DNA from: Candidatus Peribacteraceae bacterium
GTDB taxonomy: Bacteria; Patescibacteriota; Gracilibacteria; Peribacterales; Peribacteraceae
Reading direction: 5' to 3'
Assembly (NCBI GenBank): GCA_013140485.1
Contig: JABFSS010000106.1
Coordinates: 1-7,742 of the forward strand
Length of the DNA: 7,742 nt
Shown here piece after piece: positions 1 through 5,762 of this stretch. The notes beneath the pieces are model-generated. The model had not been told where the DNA came from. It made no database searches and saw only the letters and a list, made by a program, of their open reading frames with translations. The position numbers and the translations under genes are program-made. Numbering within the stretch: position 1 is the stretch's first letter; each line of letters starts with the position of its first letter.

Positions 1-62
1 TCATAGAAGGGGTGGGTTCCCTCCCCCACTGCGGTGGGAGAGGGAACCCACCCCTTCTATGA
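1..62. repeat. Long near-perfect palindrome covering the rplD start codon
   Basis: Bases pair as i + j = 63. The outer 23 base pairs (1-23 with 40-62) are perfect, followed by one C24/A39 mismatch, five more pairs (25-29 with 34-38) and a tiny loop. The inner 26 nt (19-44) match the CCCTCCCCC...GGGAGAGGG core found at 6687-6712 and, more loosely, at 5713-5738. In those two copies the sequence outside the core is not symmetrical, whereas here the symmetry runs to the first base of the window and takes in the uL4 ATG (59-61). The core is therefore a genuine member of the intergenic repeat family. The outer left arm may be an assembly fold-back if position 1 is a contig end. Confidence 0.85.
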
Positions 63-781
63 AGATCGACGTCTACTCAGCCACAGGCACCAAGAAAGGA
101 ACCCGGGACCTCCCGGAGGGCCTCTTTGGGACTCGGGTCAACATGGACCTGATGCACCAGGCGGTCATGCTGCAGCAGAGCAACCGTCGTTCGCCCATCG
201 CGCACGCAAAGAGCCGCGCGGAGGTGCAGGGGTCGACCAAGAAGTCCTATGACCAGAAGCACACCGGACGCGCGCGCCGCGGTTCGGTCCGCTCGCCGCT
301 GCTGCGCGGAGGAGGCAAGGCGTTCGGTCCCAAGAAGAACGCGAACTTCACCAAGGAGATGCCTCGCGCGATGCGCCACGCAGCGCTGCGCAGCTGCCTC
401 TCCGTCCAGGCCAAGAACGGAGTGATCTTCGGGCTCGAAGGCTATCCCGAAACGATCAAGACCAAAGCATTCCACGATCTCCTCAAGAAGCTTCCGGTGC
501 AGATCGGTCGCCGGCTGCTCTTCGTGGTTCCCGAGAAGCACGATGCTCTCTGGATGTCGTCGAGAAACGTTCCCCGCGTCAAGATTTTGCGCGCAGCGTA
601 TCTGAACCCCGAAGATGTGCTGCTCGCGAAATCCATCGTCTTCGTCGGCGACAGCGTCGAAAAAGCCGAGACGATTTTCGGAGAAACGGCTGAAAAGACA
701 AAGACGCCCAAGACGAGCGAGCCGAAGAAAGCCGCAAAGACATCCGCGAAAAAGCCCGCTTCATCCTCCAAACCTTCGTAA
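59..781 (+). CDS. rplD: Large ribosomal subunit protein uL4 (L4)
   Basis: uL4 is a 23S rRNA-binding protein. Its globular domain sits on the subunit surface and its long internal loop lines the peptide exit tunnel. In E. coli it also autoregulates the S10 operon; whether it does so here cannot be seen. The 240-residue product has the tunnel-loop signature at residues 68-91 (HTGRARRGSVRSP, then LLRGGGKAFGPK) and the C-terminal Rossmann-like segment (LLFVVP at 153-158, SIVFVGD at 192-198). The family core ends near residue 208. It is followed by about 30 extra residues rich in Lys, Thr, Ala, Pro and Ser. The ATG at 59 fits the family N-terminus, but it lies in a palindrome stem and has no Shine-Dalgarno sequence. 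The next gene starts 8 nt after the stop. Confidence 0.97.
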   Translation: MKIDVYSATGTKKGTRDLPEGLFGTRVNMDLMHQAVMLQQSNRRSPIAHAKSRAEVQGSTKKSYDQKHTGRARRGSVRSPLLRGGGKAFGPKKNANFTKEMPRAMRHAALRSCLSVQAKNGVIFGLEGYPETIKTKAFHDLLKKLPVQIGRRLLFVVPEKHDALWMSSRNVPRVKILRAAYLNPEDVLLAKSIVFVGDSVEKAETIFGETAEKTKTPKTSEPKKAAKTSAKKPASSSKPS

Positions 782-789
782 TCCTCAAT

Positions 790-1131
790 ATGGATCTCTC
801 CCGCGTCATCATCGCGCCCGTAGTCACCGAGAAGGCAGAGCGTCTCAAAGCGGGTGGAAGCCCCGCCTCCGCCAAGGCTACGGCGGGCAGGCATGTCTAC
901 ACGCTCCGCGTCGCGCCCACTGCGACGAAGATCGACGTGAAGAACGCGCTGAAAATCTTTTACGATGTCGACGTCACGCAAGTCCGCATCATCAAGACGC
1001 AGGCCAAGCGCCGGAATCTCGGCGCCGGGAAGATCATGGAGAAGCGGCATTCGTTCAAGAAAGCGATGGTGACGCTGTCCGAGAAGAGCAAGGCGTTGGA
1101 TATTTCTGCTTTCCAAGTTATTTCTTCCTAA
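790..1131 (+). CDS. rplW: Large ribosomal subunit protein uL23 (L23) with an in-frame repeat insertion
   Basis: uL23 sits at the exit of the peptide tunnel and is the docking site for trigger factor and SRP. The 113-residue product begins with the family motif IIAPVVTEKAERL (residues 7-19). It continues with VYTLRVAPTATKIDVKNAL (36-54), FYDVDV (57-62) and the basic segment before KKAMVTL (90-96). Glu14 in the TEK motif corresponds to E. coli Glu18, which contacts trigger factor and SRP. Between helix 1 and the first long strand, residues 22-33 (GGSPASAKATAG) have no counterpart in ordinary L23 proteins. They are encoded by a palindromic repeat at 853-892. Without them the protein would be about 101 residues, the usual family size. 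uL2 starts two nucleotides after the stop, so the genes are almost certainly translationally coupled. Confidence 0.97.
   Translation: MDLSRVIIAPVVTEKAERLKAGGSPASAKATAGRHVYTLRVAPTATKIDVKNALKIFYDVDVTQVRIIKTQAKRRNLGAGKIMEKRHSFKKAMVTLSEKSKALDISAFQVISS
853..892. repeat. Palindromic repeat inserted in frame inside rplW
   Basis: CCGCC (869-873) pairs with GGCGG (882-886) around the loop AAGGCTAC. GCCT (865-868) pairs with AGGC (889-892), leaving a two-base bulge (887-888). The segment is read as GGSPASAKATAGR in the uL23 frame and as RLRQGYGGQA in the next frame. It interrupts an otherwise well-conserved alignment and adds a multiple of three bases, so the gene stays open. From memory, close variants of this repeat and its peptides recur across candidate phyla radiation genomes. 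The exact borders are uncertain by a few bases. Confidence 0.7.
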
Positions 1132-1133
1132 GC

Positions 1134-1979
1134 ATGCCGTTAAAAAAGCCTAAACCAACGACTCCCGGGCGACGTCAGATGACGATCGCGGACTTCTCGT
1201 GGCTCACGAAGAAGGAACCGGAGAAGACGCTCGTCGAGGGTAAGCAGCGCTCGTCGGGACGCGACAACAAAGGACGCGTGTCCTCGCGCTTCCGCGGCGG
1301 CGGGCACAAGCGGCTCTACCGCATCATCGATTTTAAGCAGACGACGAAGTTCGGCATTCCCGCGCGCGTGAGCGCCCTCGAATACGATCCCAACCGTTCG
1401 GCGCGCATCGCTCTGCTGCACTACGCCGACGGCGAAAAGAAGTACGTGATCGCGGCGGACGGCCTCAAAGTCGGCGATCAGATCGTCACAGGAGAGCGCA
1501 CCAAAGTGAAAGTGGGCAACCGCATGCAGCTCCAGCACATCCCCGTCGGCTACCACGTCTTCAACATCGAGATGCAGATCGGTCGCGGCGGCCAGATCGT
1601 CCGTTCCGCCGGAGCGACGGCGACCCTCGTGGGTCTCGACGAGCCGCACGCGATCATCCAGCTCCCGAGCGGCGAGATCCGCAAAGTGCGCAAGGAATGT
1701 TTCGCGACCATCGGCATCGTCAGCAACGGCGAACACAACCTCATCAACTACGGAAAGGCGGGACGCATGCGGTGGCTCGGCCGCAAGCCCCACGTCCTCG
1801 GCAAATCCATGAACGCCGTCGATCACCCGCACGGAGGAGGAGAAGGCCACGCATCGATCGGTCTCGTTGCGCCGAAGACTCCGTGGGGCAAAAAGGCGCT
1901 CGGCGTCAAAACGCGCTCAGGCCGCAAGTCCACAACGCTCATCATCCGGCGCCGCACGCATAAGAAGAAGCGTAAATAA
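1134..1979 (+). CDS. rplB: Large ribosomal subunit protein uL2 (L2)
   Basis: uL2 is a core 23S rRNA-binding protein needed for subunit association and peptidyl transferase assembly. The 281-residue product has the typical N-terminus (MPLKKPKPTTPGRR). Then come the basic motif GRDNKGRVSSRFRGGGHK (residues about 43-60), the SH3-like and OB-like middle part (ALEYDPNRSARIALL, VGNRMQL, IPVGYHVFNIE), and the conserved C-terminal NAVDHPHGGGEGH. His231 of that motif corresponds to E. coli His229, a residue important for activity. The length is normal and no tail is added. The reading frame is open upstream to 615, but family alignment and spacing to rplW both pick the ATG at 1134. No Shine-Dalgarno sequence precedes it; it lies two bases after the uL23 stop. 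Confidence 0.98.
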   Translation: MPLKKPKPTTPGRRQMTIADFSWLTKKEPEKTLVEGKQRSSGRDNKGRVSSRFRGGGHKRLYRIIDFKQTTKFGIPARVSALEYDPNRSARIALLHYADGEKKYVIAADGLKVGDQIVTGERTKVKVGNRMQLQHIPVGYHVFNIEMQIGRGGQIVRSAGATATLVGLDEPHAIIQLPSGEIRKVRKECFATIGIVSNGEHNLINYGKAGRMRWLGRKPHVLGKSMNAVDHPHGGGEGHASIGLVAPKTPWGKKALGVKTRSGRKSTTLIIRRRTHKKKRK

Positions 1980-1986
1980 TCCCCCA

Positions 1987-2013
1987 TAGGGCGCCCCAGC
2001 GGGGCGCCCCTAC
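1987..2013. repeat. GGGCGCCCC-type intergenic hairpin (rplB/rpsS)
   Basis: The GGGCGCCCC arm (1989-1997), AGC loop and GGGGCGCCC arm (2001-2009) form a 9-bp GC stem. The flanking TA (1987-1988) can also pair with TA at 2011-2012 past a bulged C. It lies 7 nt after the uL2 stop and ends with CCCCTAC. It is nearly identical to the element at 7143-7169. No T tract follows, and downstream genes belong to the same operon, so it is not a simple terminator. Confidence 0.88.
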
Positions 2014-2036
2014 GATTCCCATTATTCCTCCCACCC

Positions 2037-2372
2037 ATGTCCAGATCCCTCAAAAAAGGCCCCTACGTTGATCCGATCGTCCTGCAGAAGGTCATGAAAA
2101 TGATCGAGAAGCAGGAGAAGAAGATCATCAAAACGTGGGCGCGCGATTGCGACATTCCGCCGGAGTTCGTCGGATTCACCTTTGCGGTTCACAACGGCAA
2201 GGACTTCGTGCCGGTGTACATCACCGAGCAAATGGTCGGACACAAGCTCGGAGAGTTCGCATGGACGACGAAGTTCAAAGGCCACGGCGGCAAGGCCGCG
2301 ACGACCGTCGCCCCCGCGGGCGCGGCGCCGGGTGCCACGGGATCCGCTGCTCCACCTTCACCTTCTAAATAA
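2037..2372 (+). CDS. rpsS: Small ribosomal subunit protein uS19 (S19)
   Basis: uS19 binds the 3' major domain of 16S rRNA in the head of the 30S subunit, near the A-site finger bridge. The family signatures are all present: [12 protein letters not shown] at the N-terminus, [16 protein letters not shown] (residues 31-46), [27 protein letters not shown] (49-75) and the KGHGGK end (81-86). The core ends there, close to the usual 92-residue length. Residues 87-111 form an added tail rich in Ala, Pro, Gly, Thr and Ser, including [20 protein letters not shown]. The tail has fewer charges than those of uL4 and uL22. The ATG follows a pyrimidine-rich leader (ATTATTCCTCCCACCC) with no Shine-Dalgarno sequence. 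Confidence 0.97.
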   Translation: MSRSLKKGPYVDPIVLQKVMKMIEKQEKKIIKTWARDCDIPPEFVGFTFAVHNGKDFVPVYITEQMVGHKLGEFAWTTKFKGHGGKAATTVAPAGAAPGATGSAAPPSPSK

Positions 2373-2376
2373 TGAT

Positions 2377-2405
2377 GTAAAGACGCGCCGCCGGCGCGTC
2401 TCTAC
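2377..2405. repeat. AGACGCGCC-type intergenic hairpin (rpsS/rplV)
   Basis: Bases pair as i + j = 4782. GTA (2377-2379) pairs with TAC (2403-2405), there is one A/C mismatch, and then AGACGCGCC (2381-2389) pairs with GGCGCGTCT (2393-2401) around a three-base loop. This copy keeps both ends of the general pattern GTA...TAC that the other intergenic elements show only at their right end. It starts 5 nt after the uS19 stop. Confidence 0.85.
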
Positions 2406-2429
2406 CCCTCTAACGATTATCACCCCATC

Positions 2430-2864
2430 ATGAAAGCCTATCTCCAATCAGTGCGCATCGCCCCCAAGAAAGCGAATCTCATCGCGAAGATGGTTCGTGG
2501 CATGAACGTGGCCGACGCCATGGACGCGCTCGGCAAGACGCACAAGAAAGCGGCGCGCATCATCGAACAACTTCTGCGCTCGGCGATCGCCAACACGTCG
2601 CACAACGACAAGCAGGATGCGCAAACGATGATCATTAAGCTGATCGTCGTGAACCAGGGAACGGCCTACCGCCGCGGCATGCCGATGGCCCGCGGACGCA
2701 CGCGTCCGTTCCGCAAGTTCTTGTCGCACATCGACTTGGAGCTGGGCTTTCCTGACGAAAAGAAGGCAAAGCGTTCCGCAAAAACCGCCAAAGATGCTTC
2801 CCAGAAGCCGAAAACTGCTGTAAAAGCTTCCGCGAAGAAAGAACCTTCTCCTAAGTCTTCCTAA
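2430..2864 (+). CDS. rplV: Large ribosomal subunit protein uL22 (L22)
   Basis: uL22 binds all domains of 23S rRNA, and its extended beta-hairpin lines the exit tunnel near uL4. The core shows the family pattern: VRIAPKKANLIAKMVRGMNVADAM (residues 8-31), LLRSAIANTSHND (48-60), then the tunnel hairpin GTAYRRGMPMARGRTRPFRK (77-96) and SHIDLEL (99-105). The family core is about 110 residues and this protein has 144. The surplus is a tail from about residue 109 on, rich in Lys, Ala, Ser and Pro. The leader before the ATG (ATTATCACCCCATC) has no Shine-Dalgarno sequence. Confidence 0.97.
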   Translation: MKAYLQSVRIAPKKANLIAKMVRGMNVADAMDALGKTHKKAARIIEQLLRSAIANTSHNDKQDAQTMIIKLIVVNQGTAYRRGMPMARGRTRPFRKFLSHIDLELGFPDEKKAKRSAKTAKDASQKPKTAVKASAKKEPSPKSS

Positions 2865-2870
2865 CTTCTC

Positions 2871-2894
2871 GGGCGGTTCACGAACCGCCCCTAC
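2871..2894. repeat. GGGCGGTTC-type intergenic hairpin (rplV/rpsC)
   Basis: GGGCGGTTC (2871-2879) is complementary to GAACCGCCC (2882-2890), and CTAC follows. The same stem occurs at 5077-5096. In both copies the right end reads GAACCGCCCCTACAATC and sits exactly 11 nt before the next ATG. Confidence 0.88.
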
Positions 2895-2905
2895 AATCCT
2901 CATTT

Positions 2906-3580
2906 ATGGGTCAAAAGGTCAACCCCAACGGCTTCCGAATCGGCATCACCCACACGTGGCCGAGCACCTGGTATGCGAAAGGCAAAAAGTTTAGCGAACT
3001 CCTGATCCAGGACGTCCAGATTCGGCAGTACCTCCGCCAGCGCGTGAAGGAATCGGGCATCAGCTCGATTCTCATCGACCGCGGAAAGAAAGTGACGGTC
3101 ACGATCACCACCAGCAAGCCGGGCGTTCTCATCGGCAAGCAAGGCGCCGCCATTGATGAGATGCGCAAAGATCTGGAGAAGCGCTTCGGCGGATCGTTCA
3201 TGGTCGAAGTTCAGGAACTTCGCAATCCCGACGCCGACCCCGACGTGATCGCCGAGACCATCCAGGGACAGATCGAGCGTCGCATGCCCTACCGCCGCGC
3301 CGTGAAAATGGCGATGGAGAAGGCGAGACAGGCGGGCGCCGAAGGCATCAAAGTCACGGTCTCGGGCCGCCTCAACGGAGCGGAAATAGCCCGCGACGAC
3401 CTCTTCAAAGACGGCAACGTTCCCTTGCAGACCCTTCGCGCGAACATCGTGCACGCCAAGCGTCATGCAATCACCAAGTTCGGCACGATCGGCGTGCAGG
3501 TATGGATCTATAAAGGAATGGTGTTTAAGAAGATTCAACAGGCGCAGTCCGCTTCCCTCACCGATCATGTTAGAGCCTAA
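2906..3580 (+). CDS. rpsC: Small ribosomal subunit protein uS3 (S3)
   Basis: uS3 lies at the mRNA entry channel in the 30S head and contributes to mRNA unwinding. The product is 224 residues, close to the usual bacterial 210-235. It begins with [13 protein letters not shown] and carries a type II KH domain with the GKQG loop at residues 77-80. The basic segment [13 protein letters not shown] (125-137) contains Arg130, Arg131 and Lys134, equivalent to the entry-channel residues of E. coli S3. The C-terminal domain has [13 protein letters not shown] (153-165) and [14 protein letters not shown] (194-207). There is only a short tail. The last 14 nt overlap the start of rplP, which points to translational coupling. 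Confidence 0.98.
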   Translation: MGQKVNPNGFRIGITHTWPSTWYAKGKKFSELLIQDVQIRQYLRQRVKESGISSILIDRGKKVTVTITTSKPGVLIGKQGAAIDEMRKDLEKRFGGSFMVEVQELRNPDADPDVIAETIQGQIERRMPYRRAVKMAMEKARQAGAEGIKVTVSGRLNGAEIARDDLFKDGNVPLQTLRANIVHAKRHAITKFGTIGVQVWIYKGMVFKKIQQAQSASLTDHVRA

Positions 3581-3986
3581 GAAATTAAAGCACCGCAAGC
3601 ATCACCGCCGCCGAGGCGCTTTCTACGGGAAGGCGACCCGTGGCGCGCAGTTGGCGTTCGGTTCCATCGGACTGAAGGCGCAGGGCGGAGGCGAACTCAC
3701 GGCGCGGCAGATCGAAGCGGCCCGAAGGGCACTCACGCACAAAGCACAGCGCGGAGGAAAGATCTGGATCCGCGTTTTCCCGCACACGCCCGTCACGCGC
3801 AAAGCCGCCGAGGTGCCCATGGGCTCCGGCAAGGGATCCGTCGAGTACTACGCTCTCGCCGTCAAACCCGGAATGATGCTCTTCGAAATGGACGGTCTCG
3901 CCGAAGACATCGCGCGCGAGGCGTTGCGGTTGGCGGCGCATAAATTACCATTCAAAACGAAAATTGTTGTACGCCTGCGTGCGTAG
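3567..3986 (+). CDS. rplP: Large ribosomal subunit protein uL16 (L16)
   Basis: uL16 sits near the A site and peptidyl transferase centre and helps organise the central protuberance and elbow contacts. The 139-residue product matches the family end to end: [39 protein letters not shown] (residues 31-56), [15 protein letters not shown] (65-79), [11 protein letters not shown] (85-95), [12 protein letters not shown] (99-110) and [16 protein letters not shown] (117-132). The ATG at 3567 is the family start although the frame is open further upstream. It gives a 14-nt overlap with rpsC. It is the only gene here ending in TAG, and it has no added tail. Confidence 0.98.
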   Translation: MLEPKKLKHRKHHRRRGAFYGKATRGAQLAFGSIGLKAQGGGELTARQIEAARRALTHKAQRGGKIWIRVFPHTPVTRKAAEVPMGSGKGSVEYYALAVKPGMMLFEMDGLAEDIAREALRLAAHKLPFKTKIVVRLRA

Positions 3987-3991
3987 TTCAC

Positions 3992-4016
3992 GGACGCCCC
4001 ACCGGGGCGCCCCTAC
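3992..4016. repeat. GGGCGCCCC-type intergenic hairpin, diverged left arm (rplP/rpmC)
   Basis: CGCCCC (3995-4000) pairs with GGGGCG (4004-4009) around an ACC loop. An A/C mismatch follows, then GG (3992-3993) pairs with CC (4011-4012). The right side reads GGGGCGCCCCTAC as in the copies at 1987-2013 and 7143-7169, while the left arm has drifted (GGACGCCCC). It starts 5 nt after the uL16 stop. Confidence 0.82.
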
Positions 4017-4036
4017 CCCCGTTTATTTTCCCTCCC

Positions 4037-4351
4037 ATGTCTCCAGCCATCACCATCACCGAACTCCGCTCGATGCAGATCGCCGATCTGCACAAGGAAC
4101 TGCGCGCCCACCAGACGCATGTCCGCAAAATGCGCATGCAGATCACGATGAACACGGAAAAGGACACCGGACGGTACCGTCAGGAGAAGAAGCAATTGGC
4201 GAGGATGATGATGGTCATTGGCGAGAAGCAAAAGGAGACAAAGGGTACAAAGGAGTCAAAAGAGACAAAGGAACCTTTGAAAAAGTCGCCAGCTACAGCT
4301 AAAGTCGCCGTCTCCAAGAAGCCACGCAAAACTTCCAAAGCATCACTATGA
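4037..4351 (+). CDS. rpmC: Large ribosomal subunit protein uL29 (L29) with long tail
   Basis: uL29 is a small helical-hairpin protein near the tunnel exit, next to uL23. Residues 1-63 match the family: an N-terminal helix (ITITELRSMQIADLHKELRAH), a basic turn (VRKMRMQITMN) and a second helix ending in KKQLARMMMVIGEKQ. Ordinary uL29 proteins are about 60-70 residues and this one has 104. The extra 40 residues are Lys/Thr/Glu-rich with a simple-sequence stretch (KETKGTKESKETKE, about residues 66-79). Poor conservation of this family makes synteny an important part of the call. The stop TGA overlaps the uS17 ATG as ATGA (4348-4351), so the two are coupled. Confidence 0.93.
   Translation: MSPAITITELRSMQIADLHKELRAHQTHVRKMRMQITMNTEKDTGRYRQEKKQLARMMMVIGEKQKETKGTKESKETKEPLKKSPATAKVAVSKKPRKTSKASL
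4231..4273 (+). repeat. Degenerate ACAAAGG simple repeat in the rpmC tail
   Basis: The stretch has four loosely spaced units of the type (A/T)CAAA(A/G)G: GACAAAGG, TACAAAGG, GTCAAAAG and GACAAAGG. They encode the Lys/Thr/Glu-rich tail of uL29. Similar units (GACAAAGG) appear in the uL24 tail at 5470-5512. Confidence 0.55.
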
Positions 4352-4698
4352 GAACGAAAGTAGGCACCATCACCGCAGCGAAGATGACCGACACCGTCAC
4401 GGTGACGGTCCACCGGTCGGTGTTCCACCCGCTCTATCGCAAGAGGTTCCGCGTCAGCAAAAAATTCCTCGCGGACACCAAGGGTGTCACGGATCTCGGC
4501 GTCGGCGACACGGTGGAGATCACCGAGTGCCGTCCGCTCAGCAAGCGCAAGTGTTTCAAAGTCAGCAATGTCATCAAGCGCGCTCCGCGCGTCAGCGACA
4601 TGGCCGAAGAGAGCGCGATCGAAGGCGTGATGCGACATCGCAACAAGAGTTCAGAGAATAAAGAGGATGCAACCGACACTTCTTCCGCCCAATCATGA
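4348..4698 (+). CDS. rpsQ: Small ribosomal subunit protein uS17 (S17)
   Basis: uS17 is a primary 16S rRNA-binding protein with an OB fold, needed early in 30S assembly. The core shows [17 protein letters not shown] (residues 5-21), [17 protein letters not shown] (27-43), [23 protein letters not shown] (50-72) and VIKRAP (75-80). The usual length is about 85 residues; here 116. The added 35 residues form an acidic/polar tail (for example [11 protein letters not shown], then [16 protein letters not shown]), unlike the lysine-rich tails of its neighbours. Both ends overlap adjacent genes by 4 nt: ATGA at 4348-4351 with rpmC and ATGA at 4695-4698 with rplN. Confidence 0.96.
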   Translation: MRTKVGTITAAKMTDTVTVTVHRSVFHPLYRKRFRVSKKFLADTKGVTDLGVGDTVEITECRPLSKRKCFKVSNVIKRAPRVSDMAEESAIEGVMRHRNKSSENKEDATDTSSAQS

Positions 4699-5063
4699 TC
4701 CAGCCCCAGTCCATGCTCGTTGTGGCCGATAACACGGGTGGCAAGATTGCCATGTGCATCCGCGTGCTCGGCGACAGCAAGAGGCGTTACGCGCGCATCG
4801 GCGACGTGATCATCGTCGTCATTAAAGAGGCGGCGCCACGCGGTACCGTTCGCAAGAAGACGGTCGAAACCGCGGTGGTCGTTCGCACGCGCCAGATGAC
4901 GCGGCGCAAGGACGGCAGCTGCATCCGCTTTGATGACAACGCCTGCGTGATCATCCAAAAAGACGGCGTGCCCAAGGGCACGCGCGTGTTCGGCCCTGTC
5001 GCGCGCGAACTGCGCGCCCGTGGGTATCAAAAGATTATTTCCCAGGCGCCCGACGTCCTTTAA
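4695..5063 (+). CDS. rplN: Large ribosomal subunit protein uL14 (L14)
   Basis: uL14 lies on the subunit interface, forms an intersubunit bridge with 16S rRNA and is a contact site of the silencing factor RsfS. The 122-residue product is the normal length and matches throughout: [43 protein letters not shown] (residues 31-47), PRGTVRKK (48-55), [27 protein letters not shown] (62-88), [13 protein letters not shown] (95-107) and the terminal ISQAPDVL. Its start overlaps the uS17 stop by 4 nt. It is one of the few proteins here with no added tail. Confidence 0.98.
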   Translation: MIQPQSMLVVADNTGGKIAMCIRVLGDSKRRYARIGDVIIVVIKEAAPRGTVRKKTVETAVVVRTRQMTRRKDGSCIRFDDNACVIIQKDGVPKGTRVFGPVARELRARGYQKIISQAPDVL

Positions 5064-5100
5064 CCCCTCACCCGGCGGGCGGTTCACGAACCGCCCCTAC
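5064..5100. repeat. GGGCGGTTC-type intergenic hairpin with CCCCTCACCCGG prefix (rplN/rplX)
   Basis: GGGCGGTTC (5077-5085) pairs with GAACCGCCC (5088-5096) and CTAC follows, as at 2871-2894. The 17 bases before and into the stem (CCCCTCACCCGGCGGGC, 5064-5080) are identical to 5683-5699, where they lead into a different palindrome. The element therefore looks like a chimera of two repeat modules. The uL14 stop (TAA) directly abuts it. Confidence 0.87.
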
Positions 5101-5111
5101 AATCTTCCATC

Positions 5112-5681
5112 ATGAAGCTTCACACGGGCGATACCGTCCTCGTCATTACCGGCAAAGATAAGGGGAAGACAGGATCCGTTCTCCGCATCCTCGAATCCGA
5201 AAACCGCGTCATCATCGGAGGCGTCAACATGCGTACGCGCCATGTGAAAAAGACGTTCCAGCAAGCCGGCCGCATCCTGAAATATGAAGCGGCCATCTCG
5301 GCGAGCAACGTCATGATCCTCGATCCCAAGACCGGAAAGCCTTCCCGCATCGGCTACAAAGTCGATGACAAAGGAAAGAAGACTCGCATCAGCAAGATCA
5401 GCGGGGAGGAAGTGAAGGCCGTCAAACCGAAGAAGGAGGCCAAAAAGAAAGCGACAGAGGCGACAGAAGGGACAAAGGTAAAGGAGAAGACGGAAGAAAA
5501 GGGGACAAAGGATGTATCTCCGGCCTCTGGAAAGAAGTCGCCGTTCTGGAAGCGCATGGGGTTTGGAGCAGGGGAAGCCGCAGCTCAGGGTGACCGGCAA
5601 GAGGAGTCGCGCTCGAAGCAAGATCACACCGTTCCCGAACAGCAGTCGCAGGTACACCGTTCCGGTGGCCGCGGTTCCTAA
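5112..5681 (+). CDS. rplX: Large ribosomal subunit protein uL24 (L24) with long, possibly frame-shifted tail
   Basis: uL24 is an assembly-initiator protein that binds the 5' end of 23S rRNA and lies near the tunnel exit. Residues 1-105 match the family: the KOW motif (HTGDTVLVITGKDKGKTGSVLRI, 4-26), VIIGGVNMRTRHVKK (33-47), ASNVMILDPKTGKPSRIGYK (64-83) and KTRISKISGE (90-99). Ordinary bacterial uL24 is about 105 residues and this one has 189. Residues 105-140 are a Lys/Glu/Thr low-complexity tail, then SPFWKRMGFGAGE (143-155) looks more ordered. The last 34 residues have weak codon bias in this frame, while the next frame over the same bases looks more coding-like, so an indel near 5558-5574 is possible. 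The core function should be unaffected. The 11-nt leader after the upstream repeat has no Shine-Dalgarno sequence. Confidence 0.94.
   Translation: MKLHTGDTVLVITGKDKGKTGSVLRILESENRVIIGGVNMRTRHVKKTFQQAGRILKYEAAISASNVMILDPKTGKPSRIGYKVDDKGKKTRISKISGEEVKAVKPKKEAKKKATEATEGTKVKEKTEEKGTKDVSPASGKKSPFWKRMGFGAGEAAAQGDRQEESRSKQDHTVPEQQSQVHRSGGRGS
5451..5512 (+). repeat. Degenerate GACAAAGG/GACAGAGG simple repeat in the rplX tail
   Basis: Loosely repeated units (GCGACAGAGG, GCGACAGAAGG, GACAAAGG, GGGACAAAGG) encode the Lys/Thr/Glu tail of uL24. The composition and units resemble those in the uL29 tail at 4231-4273, which suggests the tails share an origin by simple-sequence expansion. Confidence 0.5.
5568..5681 (+). 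other. Region of possible frameshift or second reading frame at the rplX 3' end
   Basis: In the annotated frame, about 59 percent of third codon positions are G or C (23 of 39, counted by hand). In the +1 frame over the same bases the count is about 79 percent (30 of 38), closer to the usual bias of these genes. The +1 frame encodes a basic peptide (GKPQLRVTGKRSRARSK onward). It stays open through the following repeat to a TGA at 5764-5766 that overlaps the uL5 ATG as ATGA. Two GGGG runs, 5558-5561 and 5571-5574, are candidate indel sites. A sequencing error, a real mutation and chance all remain possible. Confidence 0.3.
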
Positions 5682-5682
5682 C

Positions 5683-5754
5683 CCCCTCACCCGGCGGGCT
5701 CTAAGCCCGCCACCCTCTCCCGCTGCGGCAGGAGAGGGAACCACCCCTCTATCA
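5683..5754. repeat. Composite CCCTCNCCC-type intergenic element (rplX/rplE)
   Basis: Two hairpins stand in tandem. The first is GGCGGGCT (5693-5700) with AGCCCGCC (5704-5711). The second is CCCTCTCC (5713-5720) with GGAGAGGG (5731-5738). A trailing AACCACCCCTCTATCAT matches the trailing part at 6713-6730. The prefix 5683-5699 is shared exactly with 5064-5080. The element fills nearly all of the 81-nt gap. Confidence 0.87.
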
Positions 5755-5762
5755 TTCCGCTC

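Noticed and set aside
615..1133. An upstream in-frame extension of rplB
   Set aside because: It overlaps the rplD end and all of rplW in another frame. The family N-terminus begins at 1134.
1140..1850. A 236-residue open frame on the minus strand opposite rplB
   Set aside because: It is the mirror of a strongly conserved uL2 coding region. Long antisense frames are expected in GC-rich genes.
1987..2013. Rho-independent terminator
   Set aside because: The stem is strong but has no T tract after it, and the operon clearly continues. The same holds for the other intergenic hairpins.
4348..4698. Alternative genetic code with TGA read as Gly, as in some CPR lineages
   Set aside because: Both TGA codons used as stops fall in ATGA overlaps at sensible gene ends, and no core ribosomal sequence has an internal in-frame TGA.
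5574..5681. A bL28-like gene or remnant in the +1 frame (RVTGKRSRARSK...SSRRYTVP)
   Set aside because: The spacing of TGKR and RRY loosely recalls bL28. The Asn/Ser/His signature and the PNL segment are missing, there is no suitable start, and chance in a basic peptide is likely.
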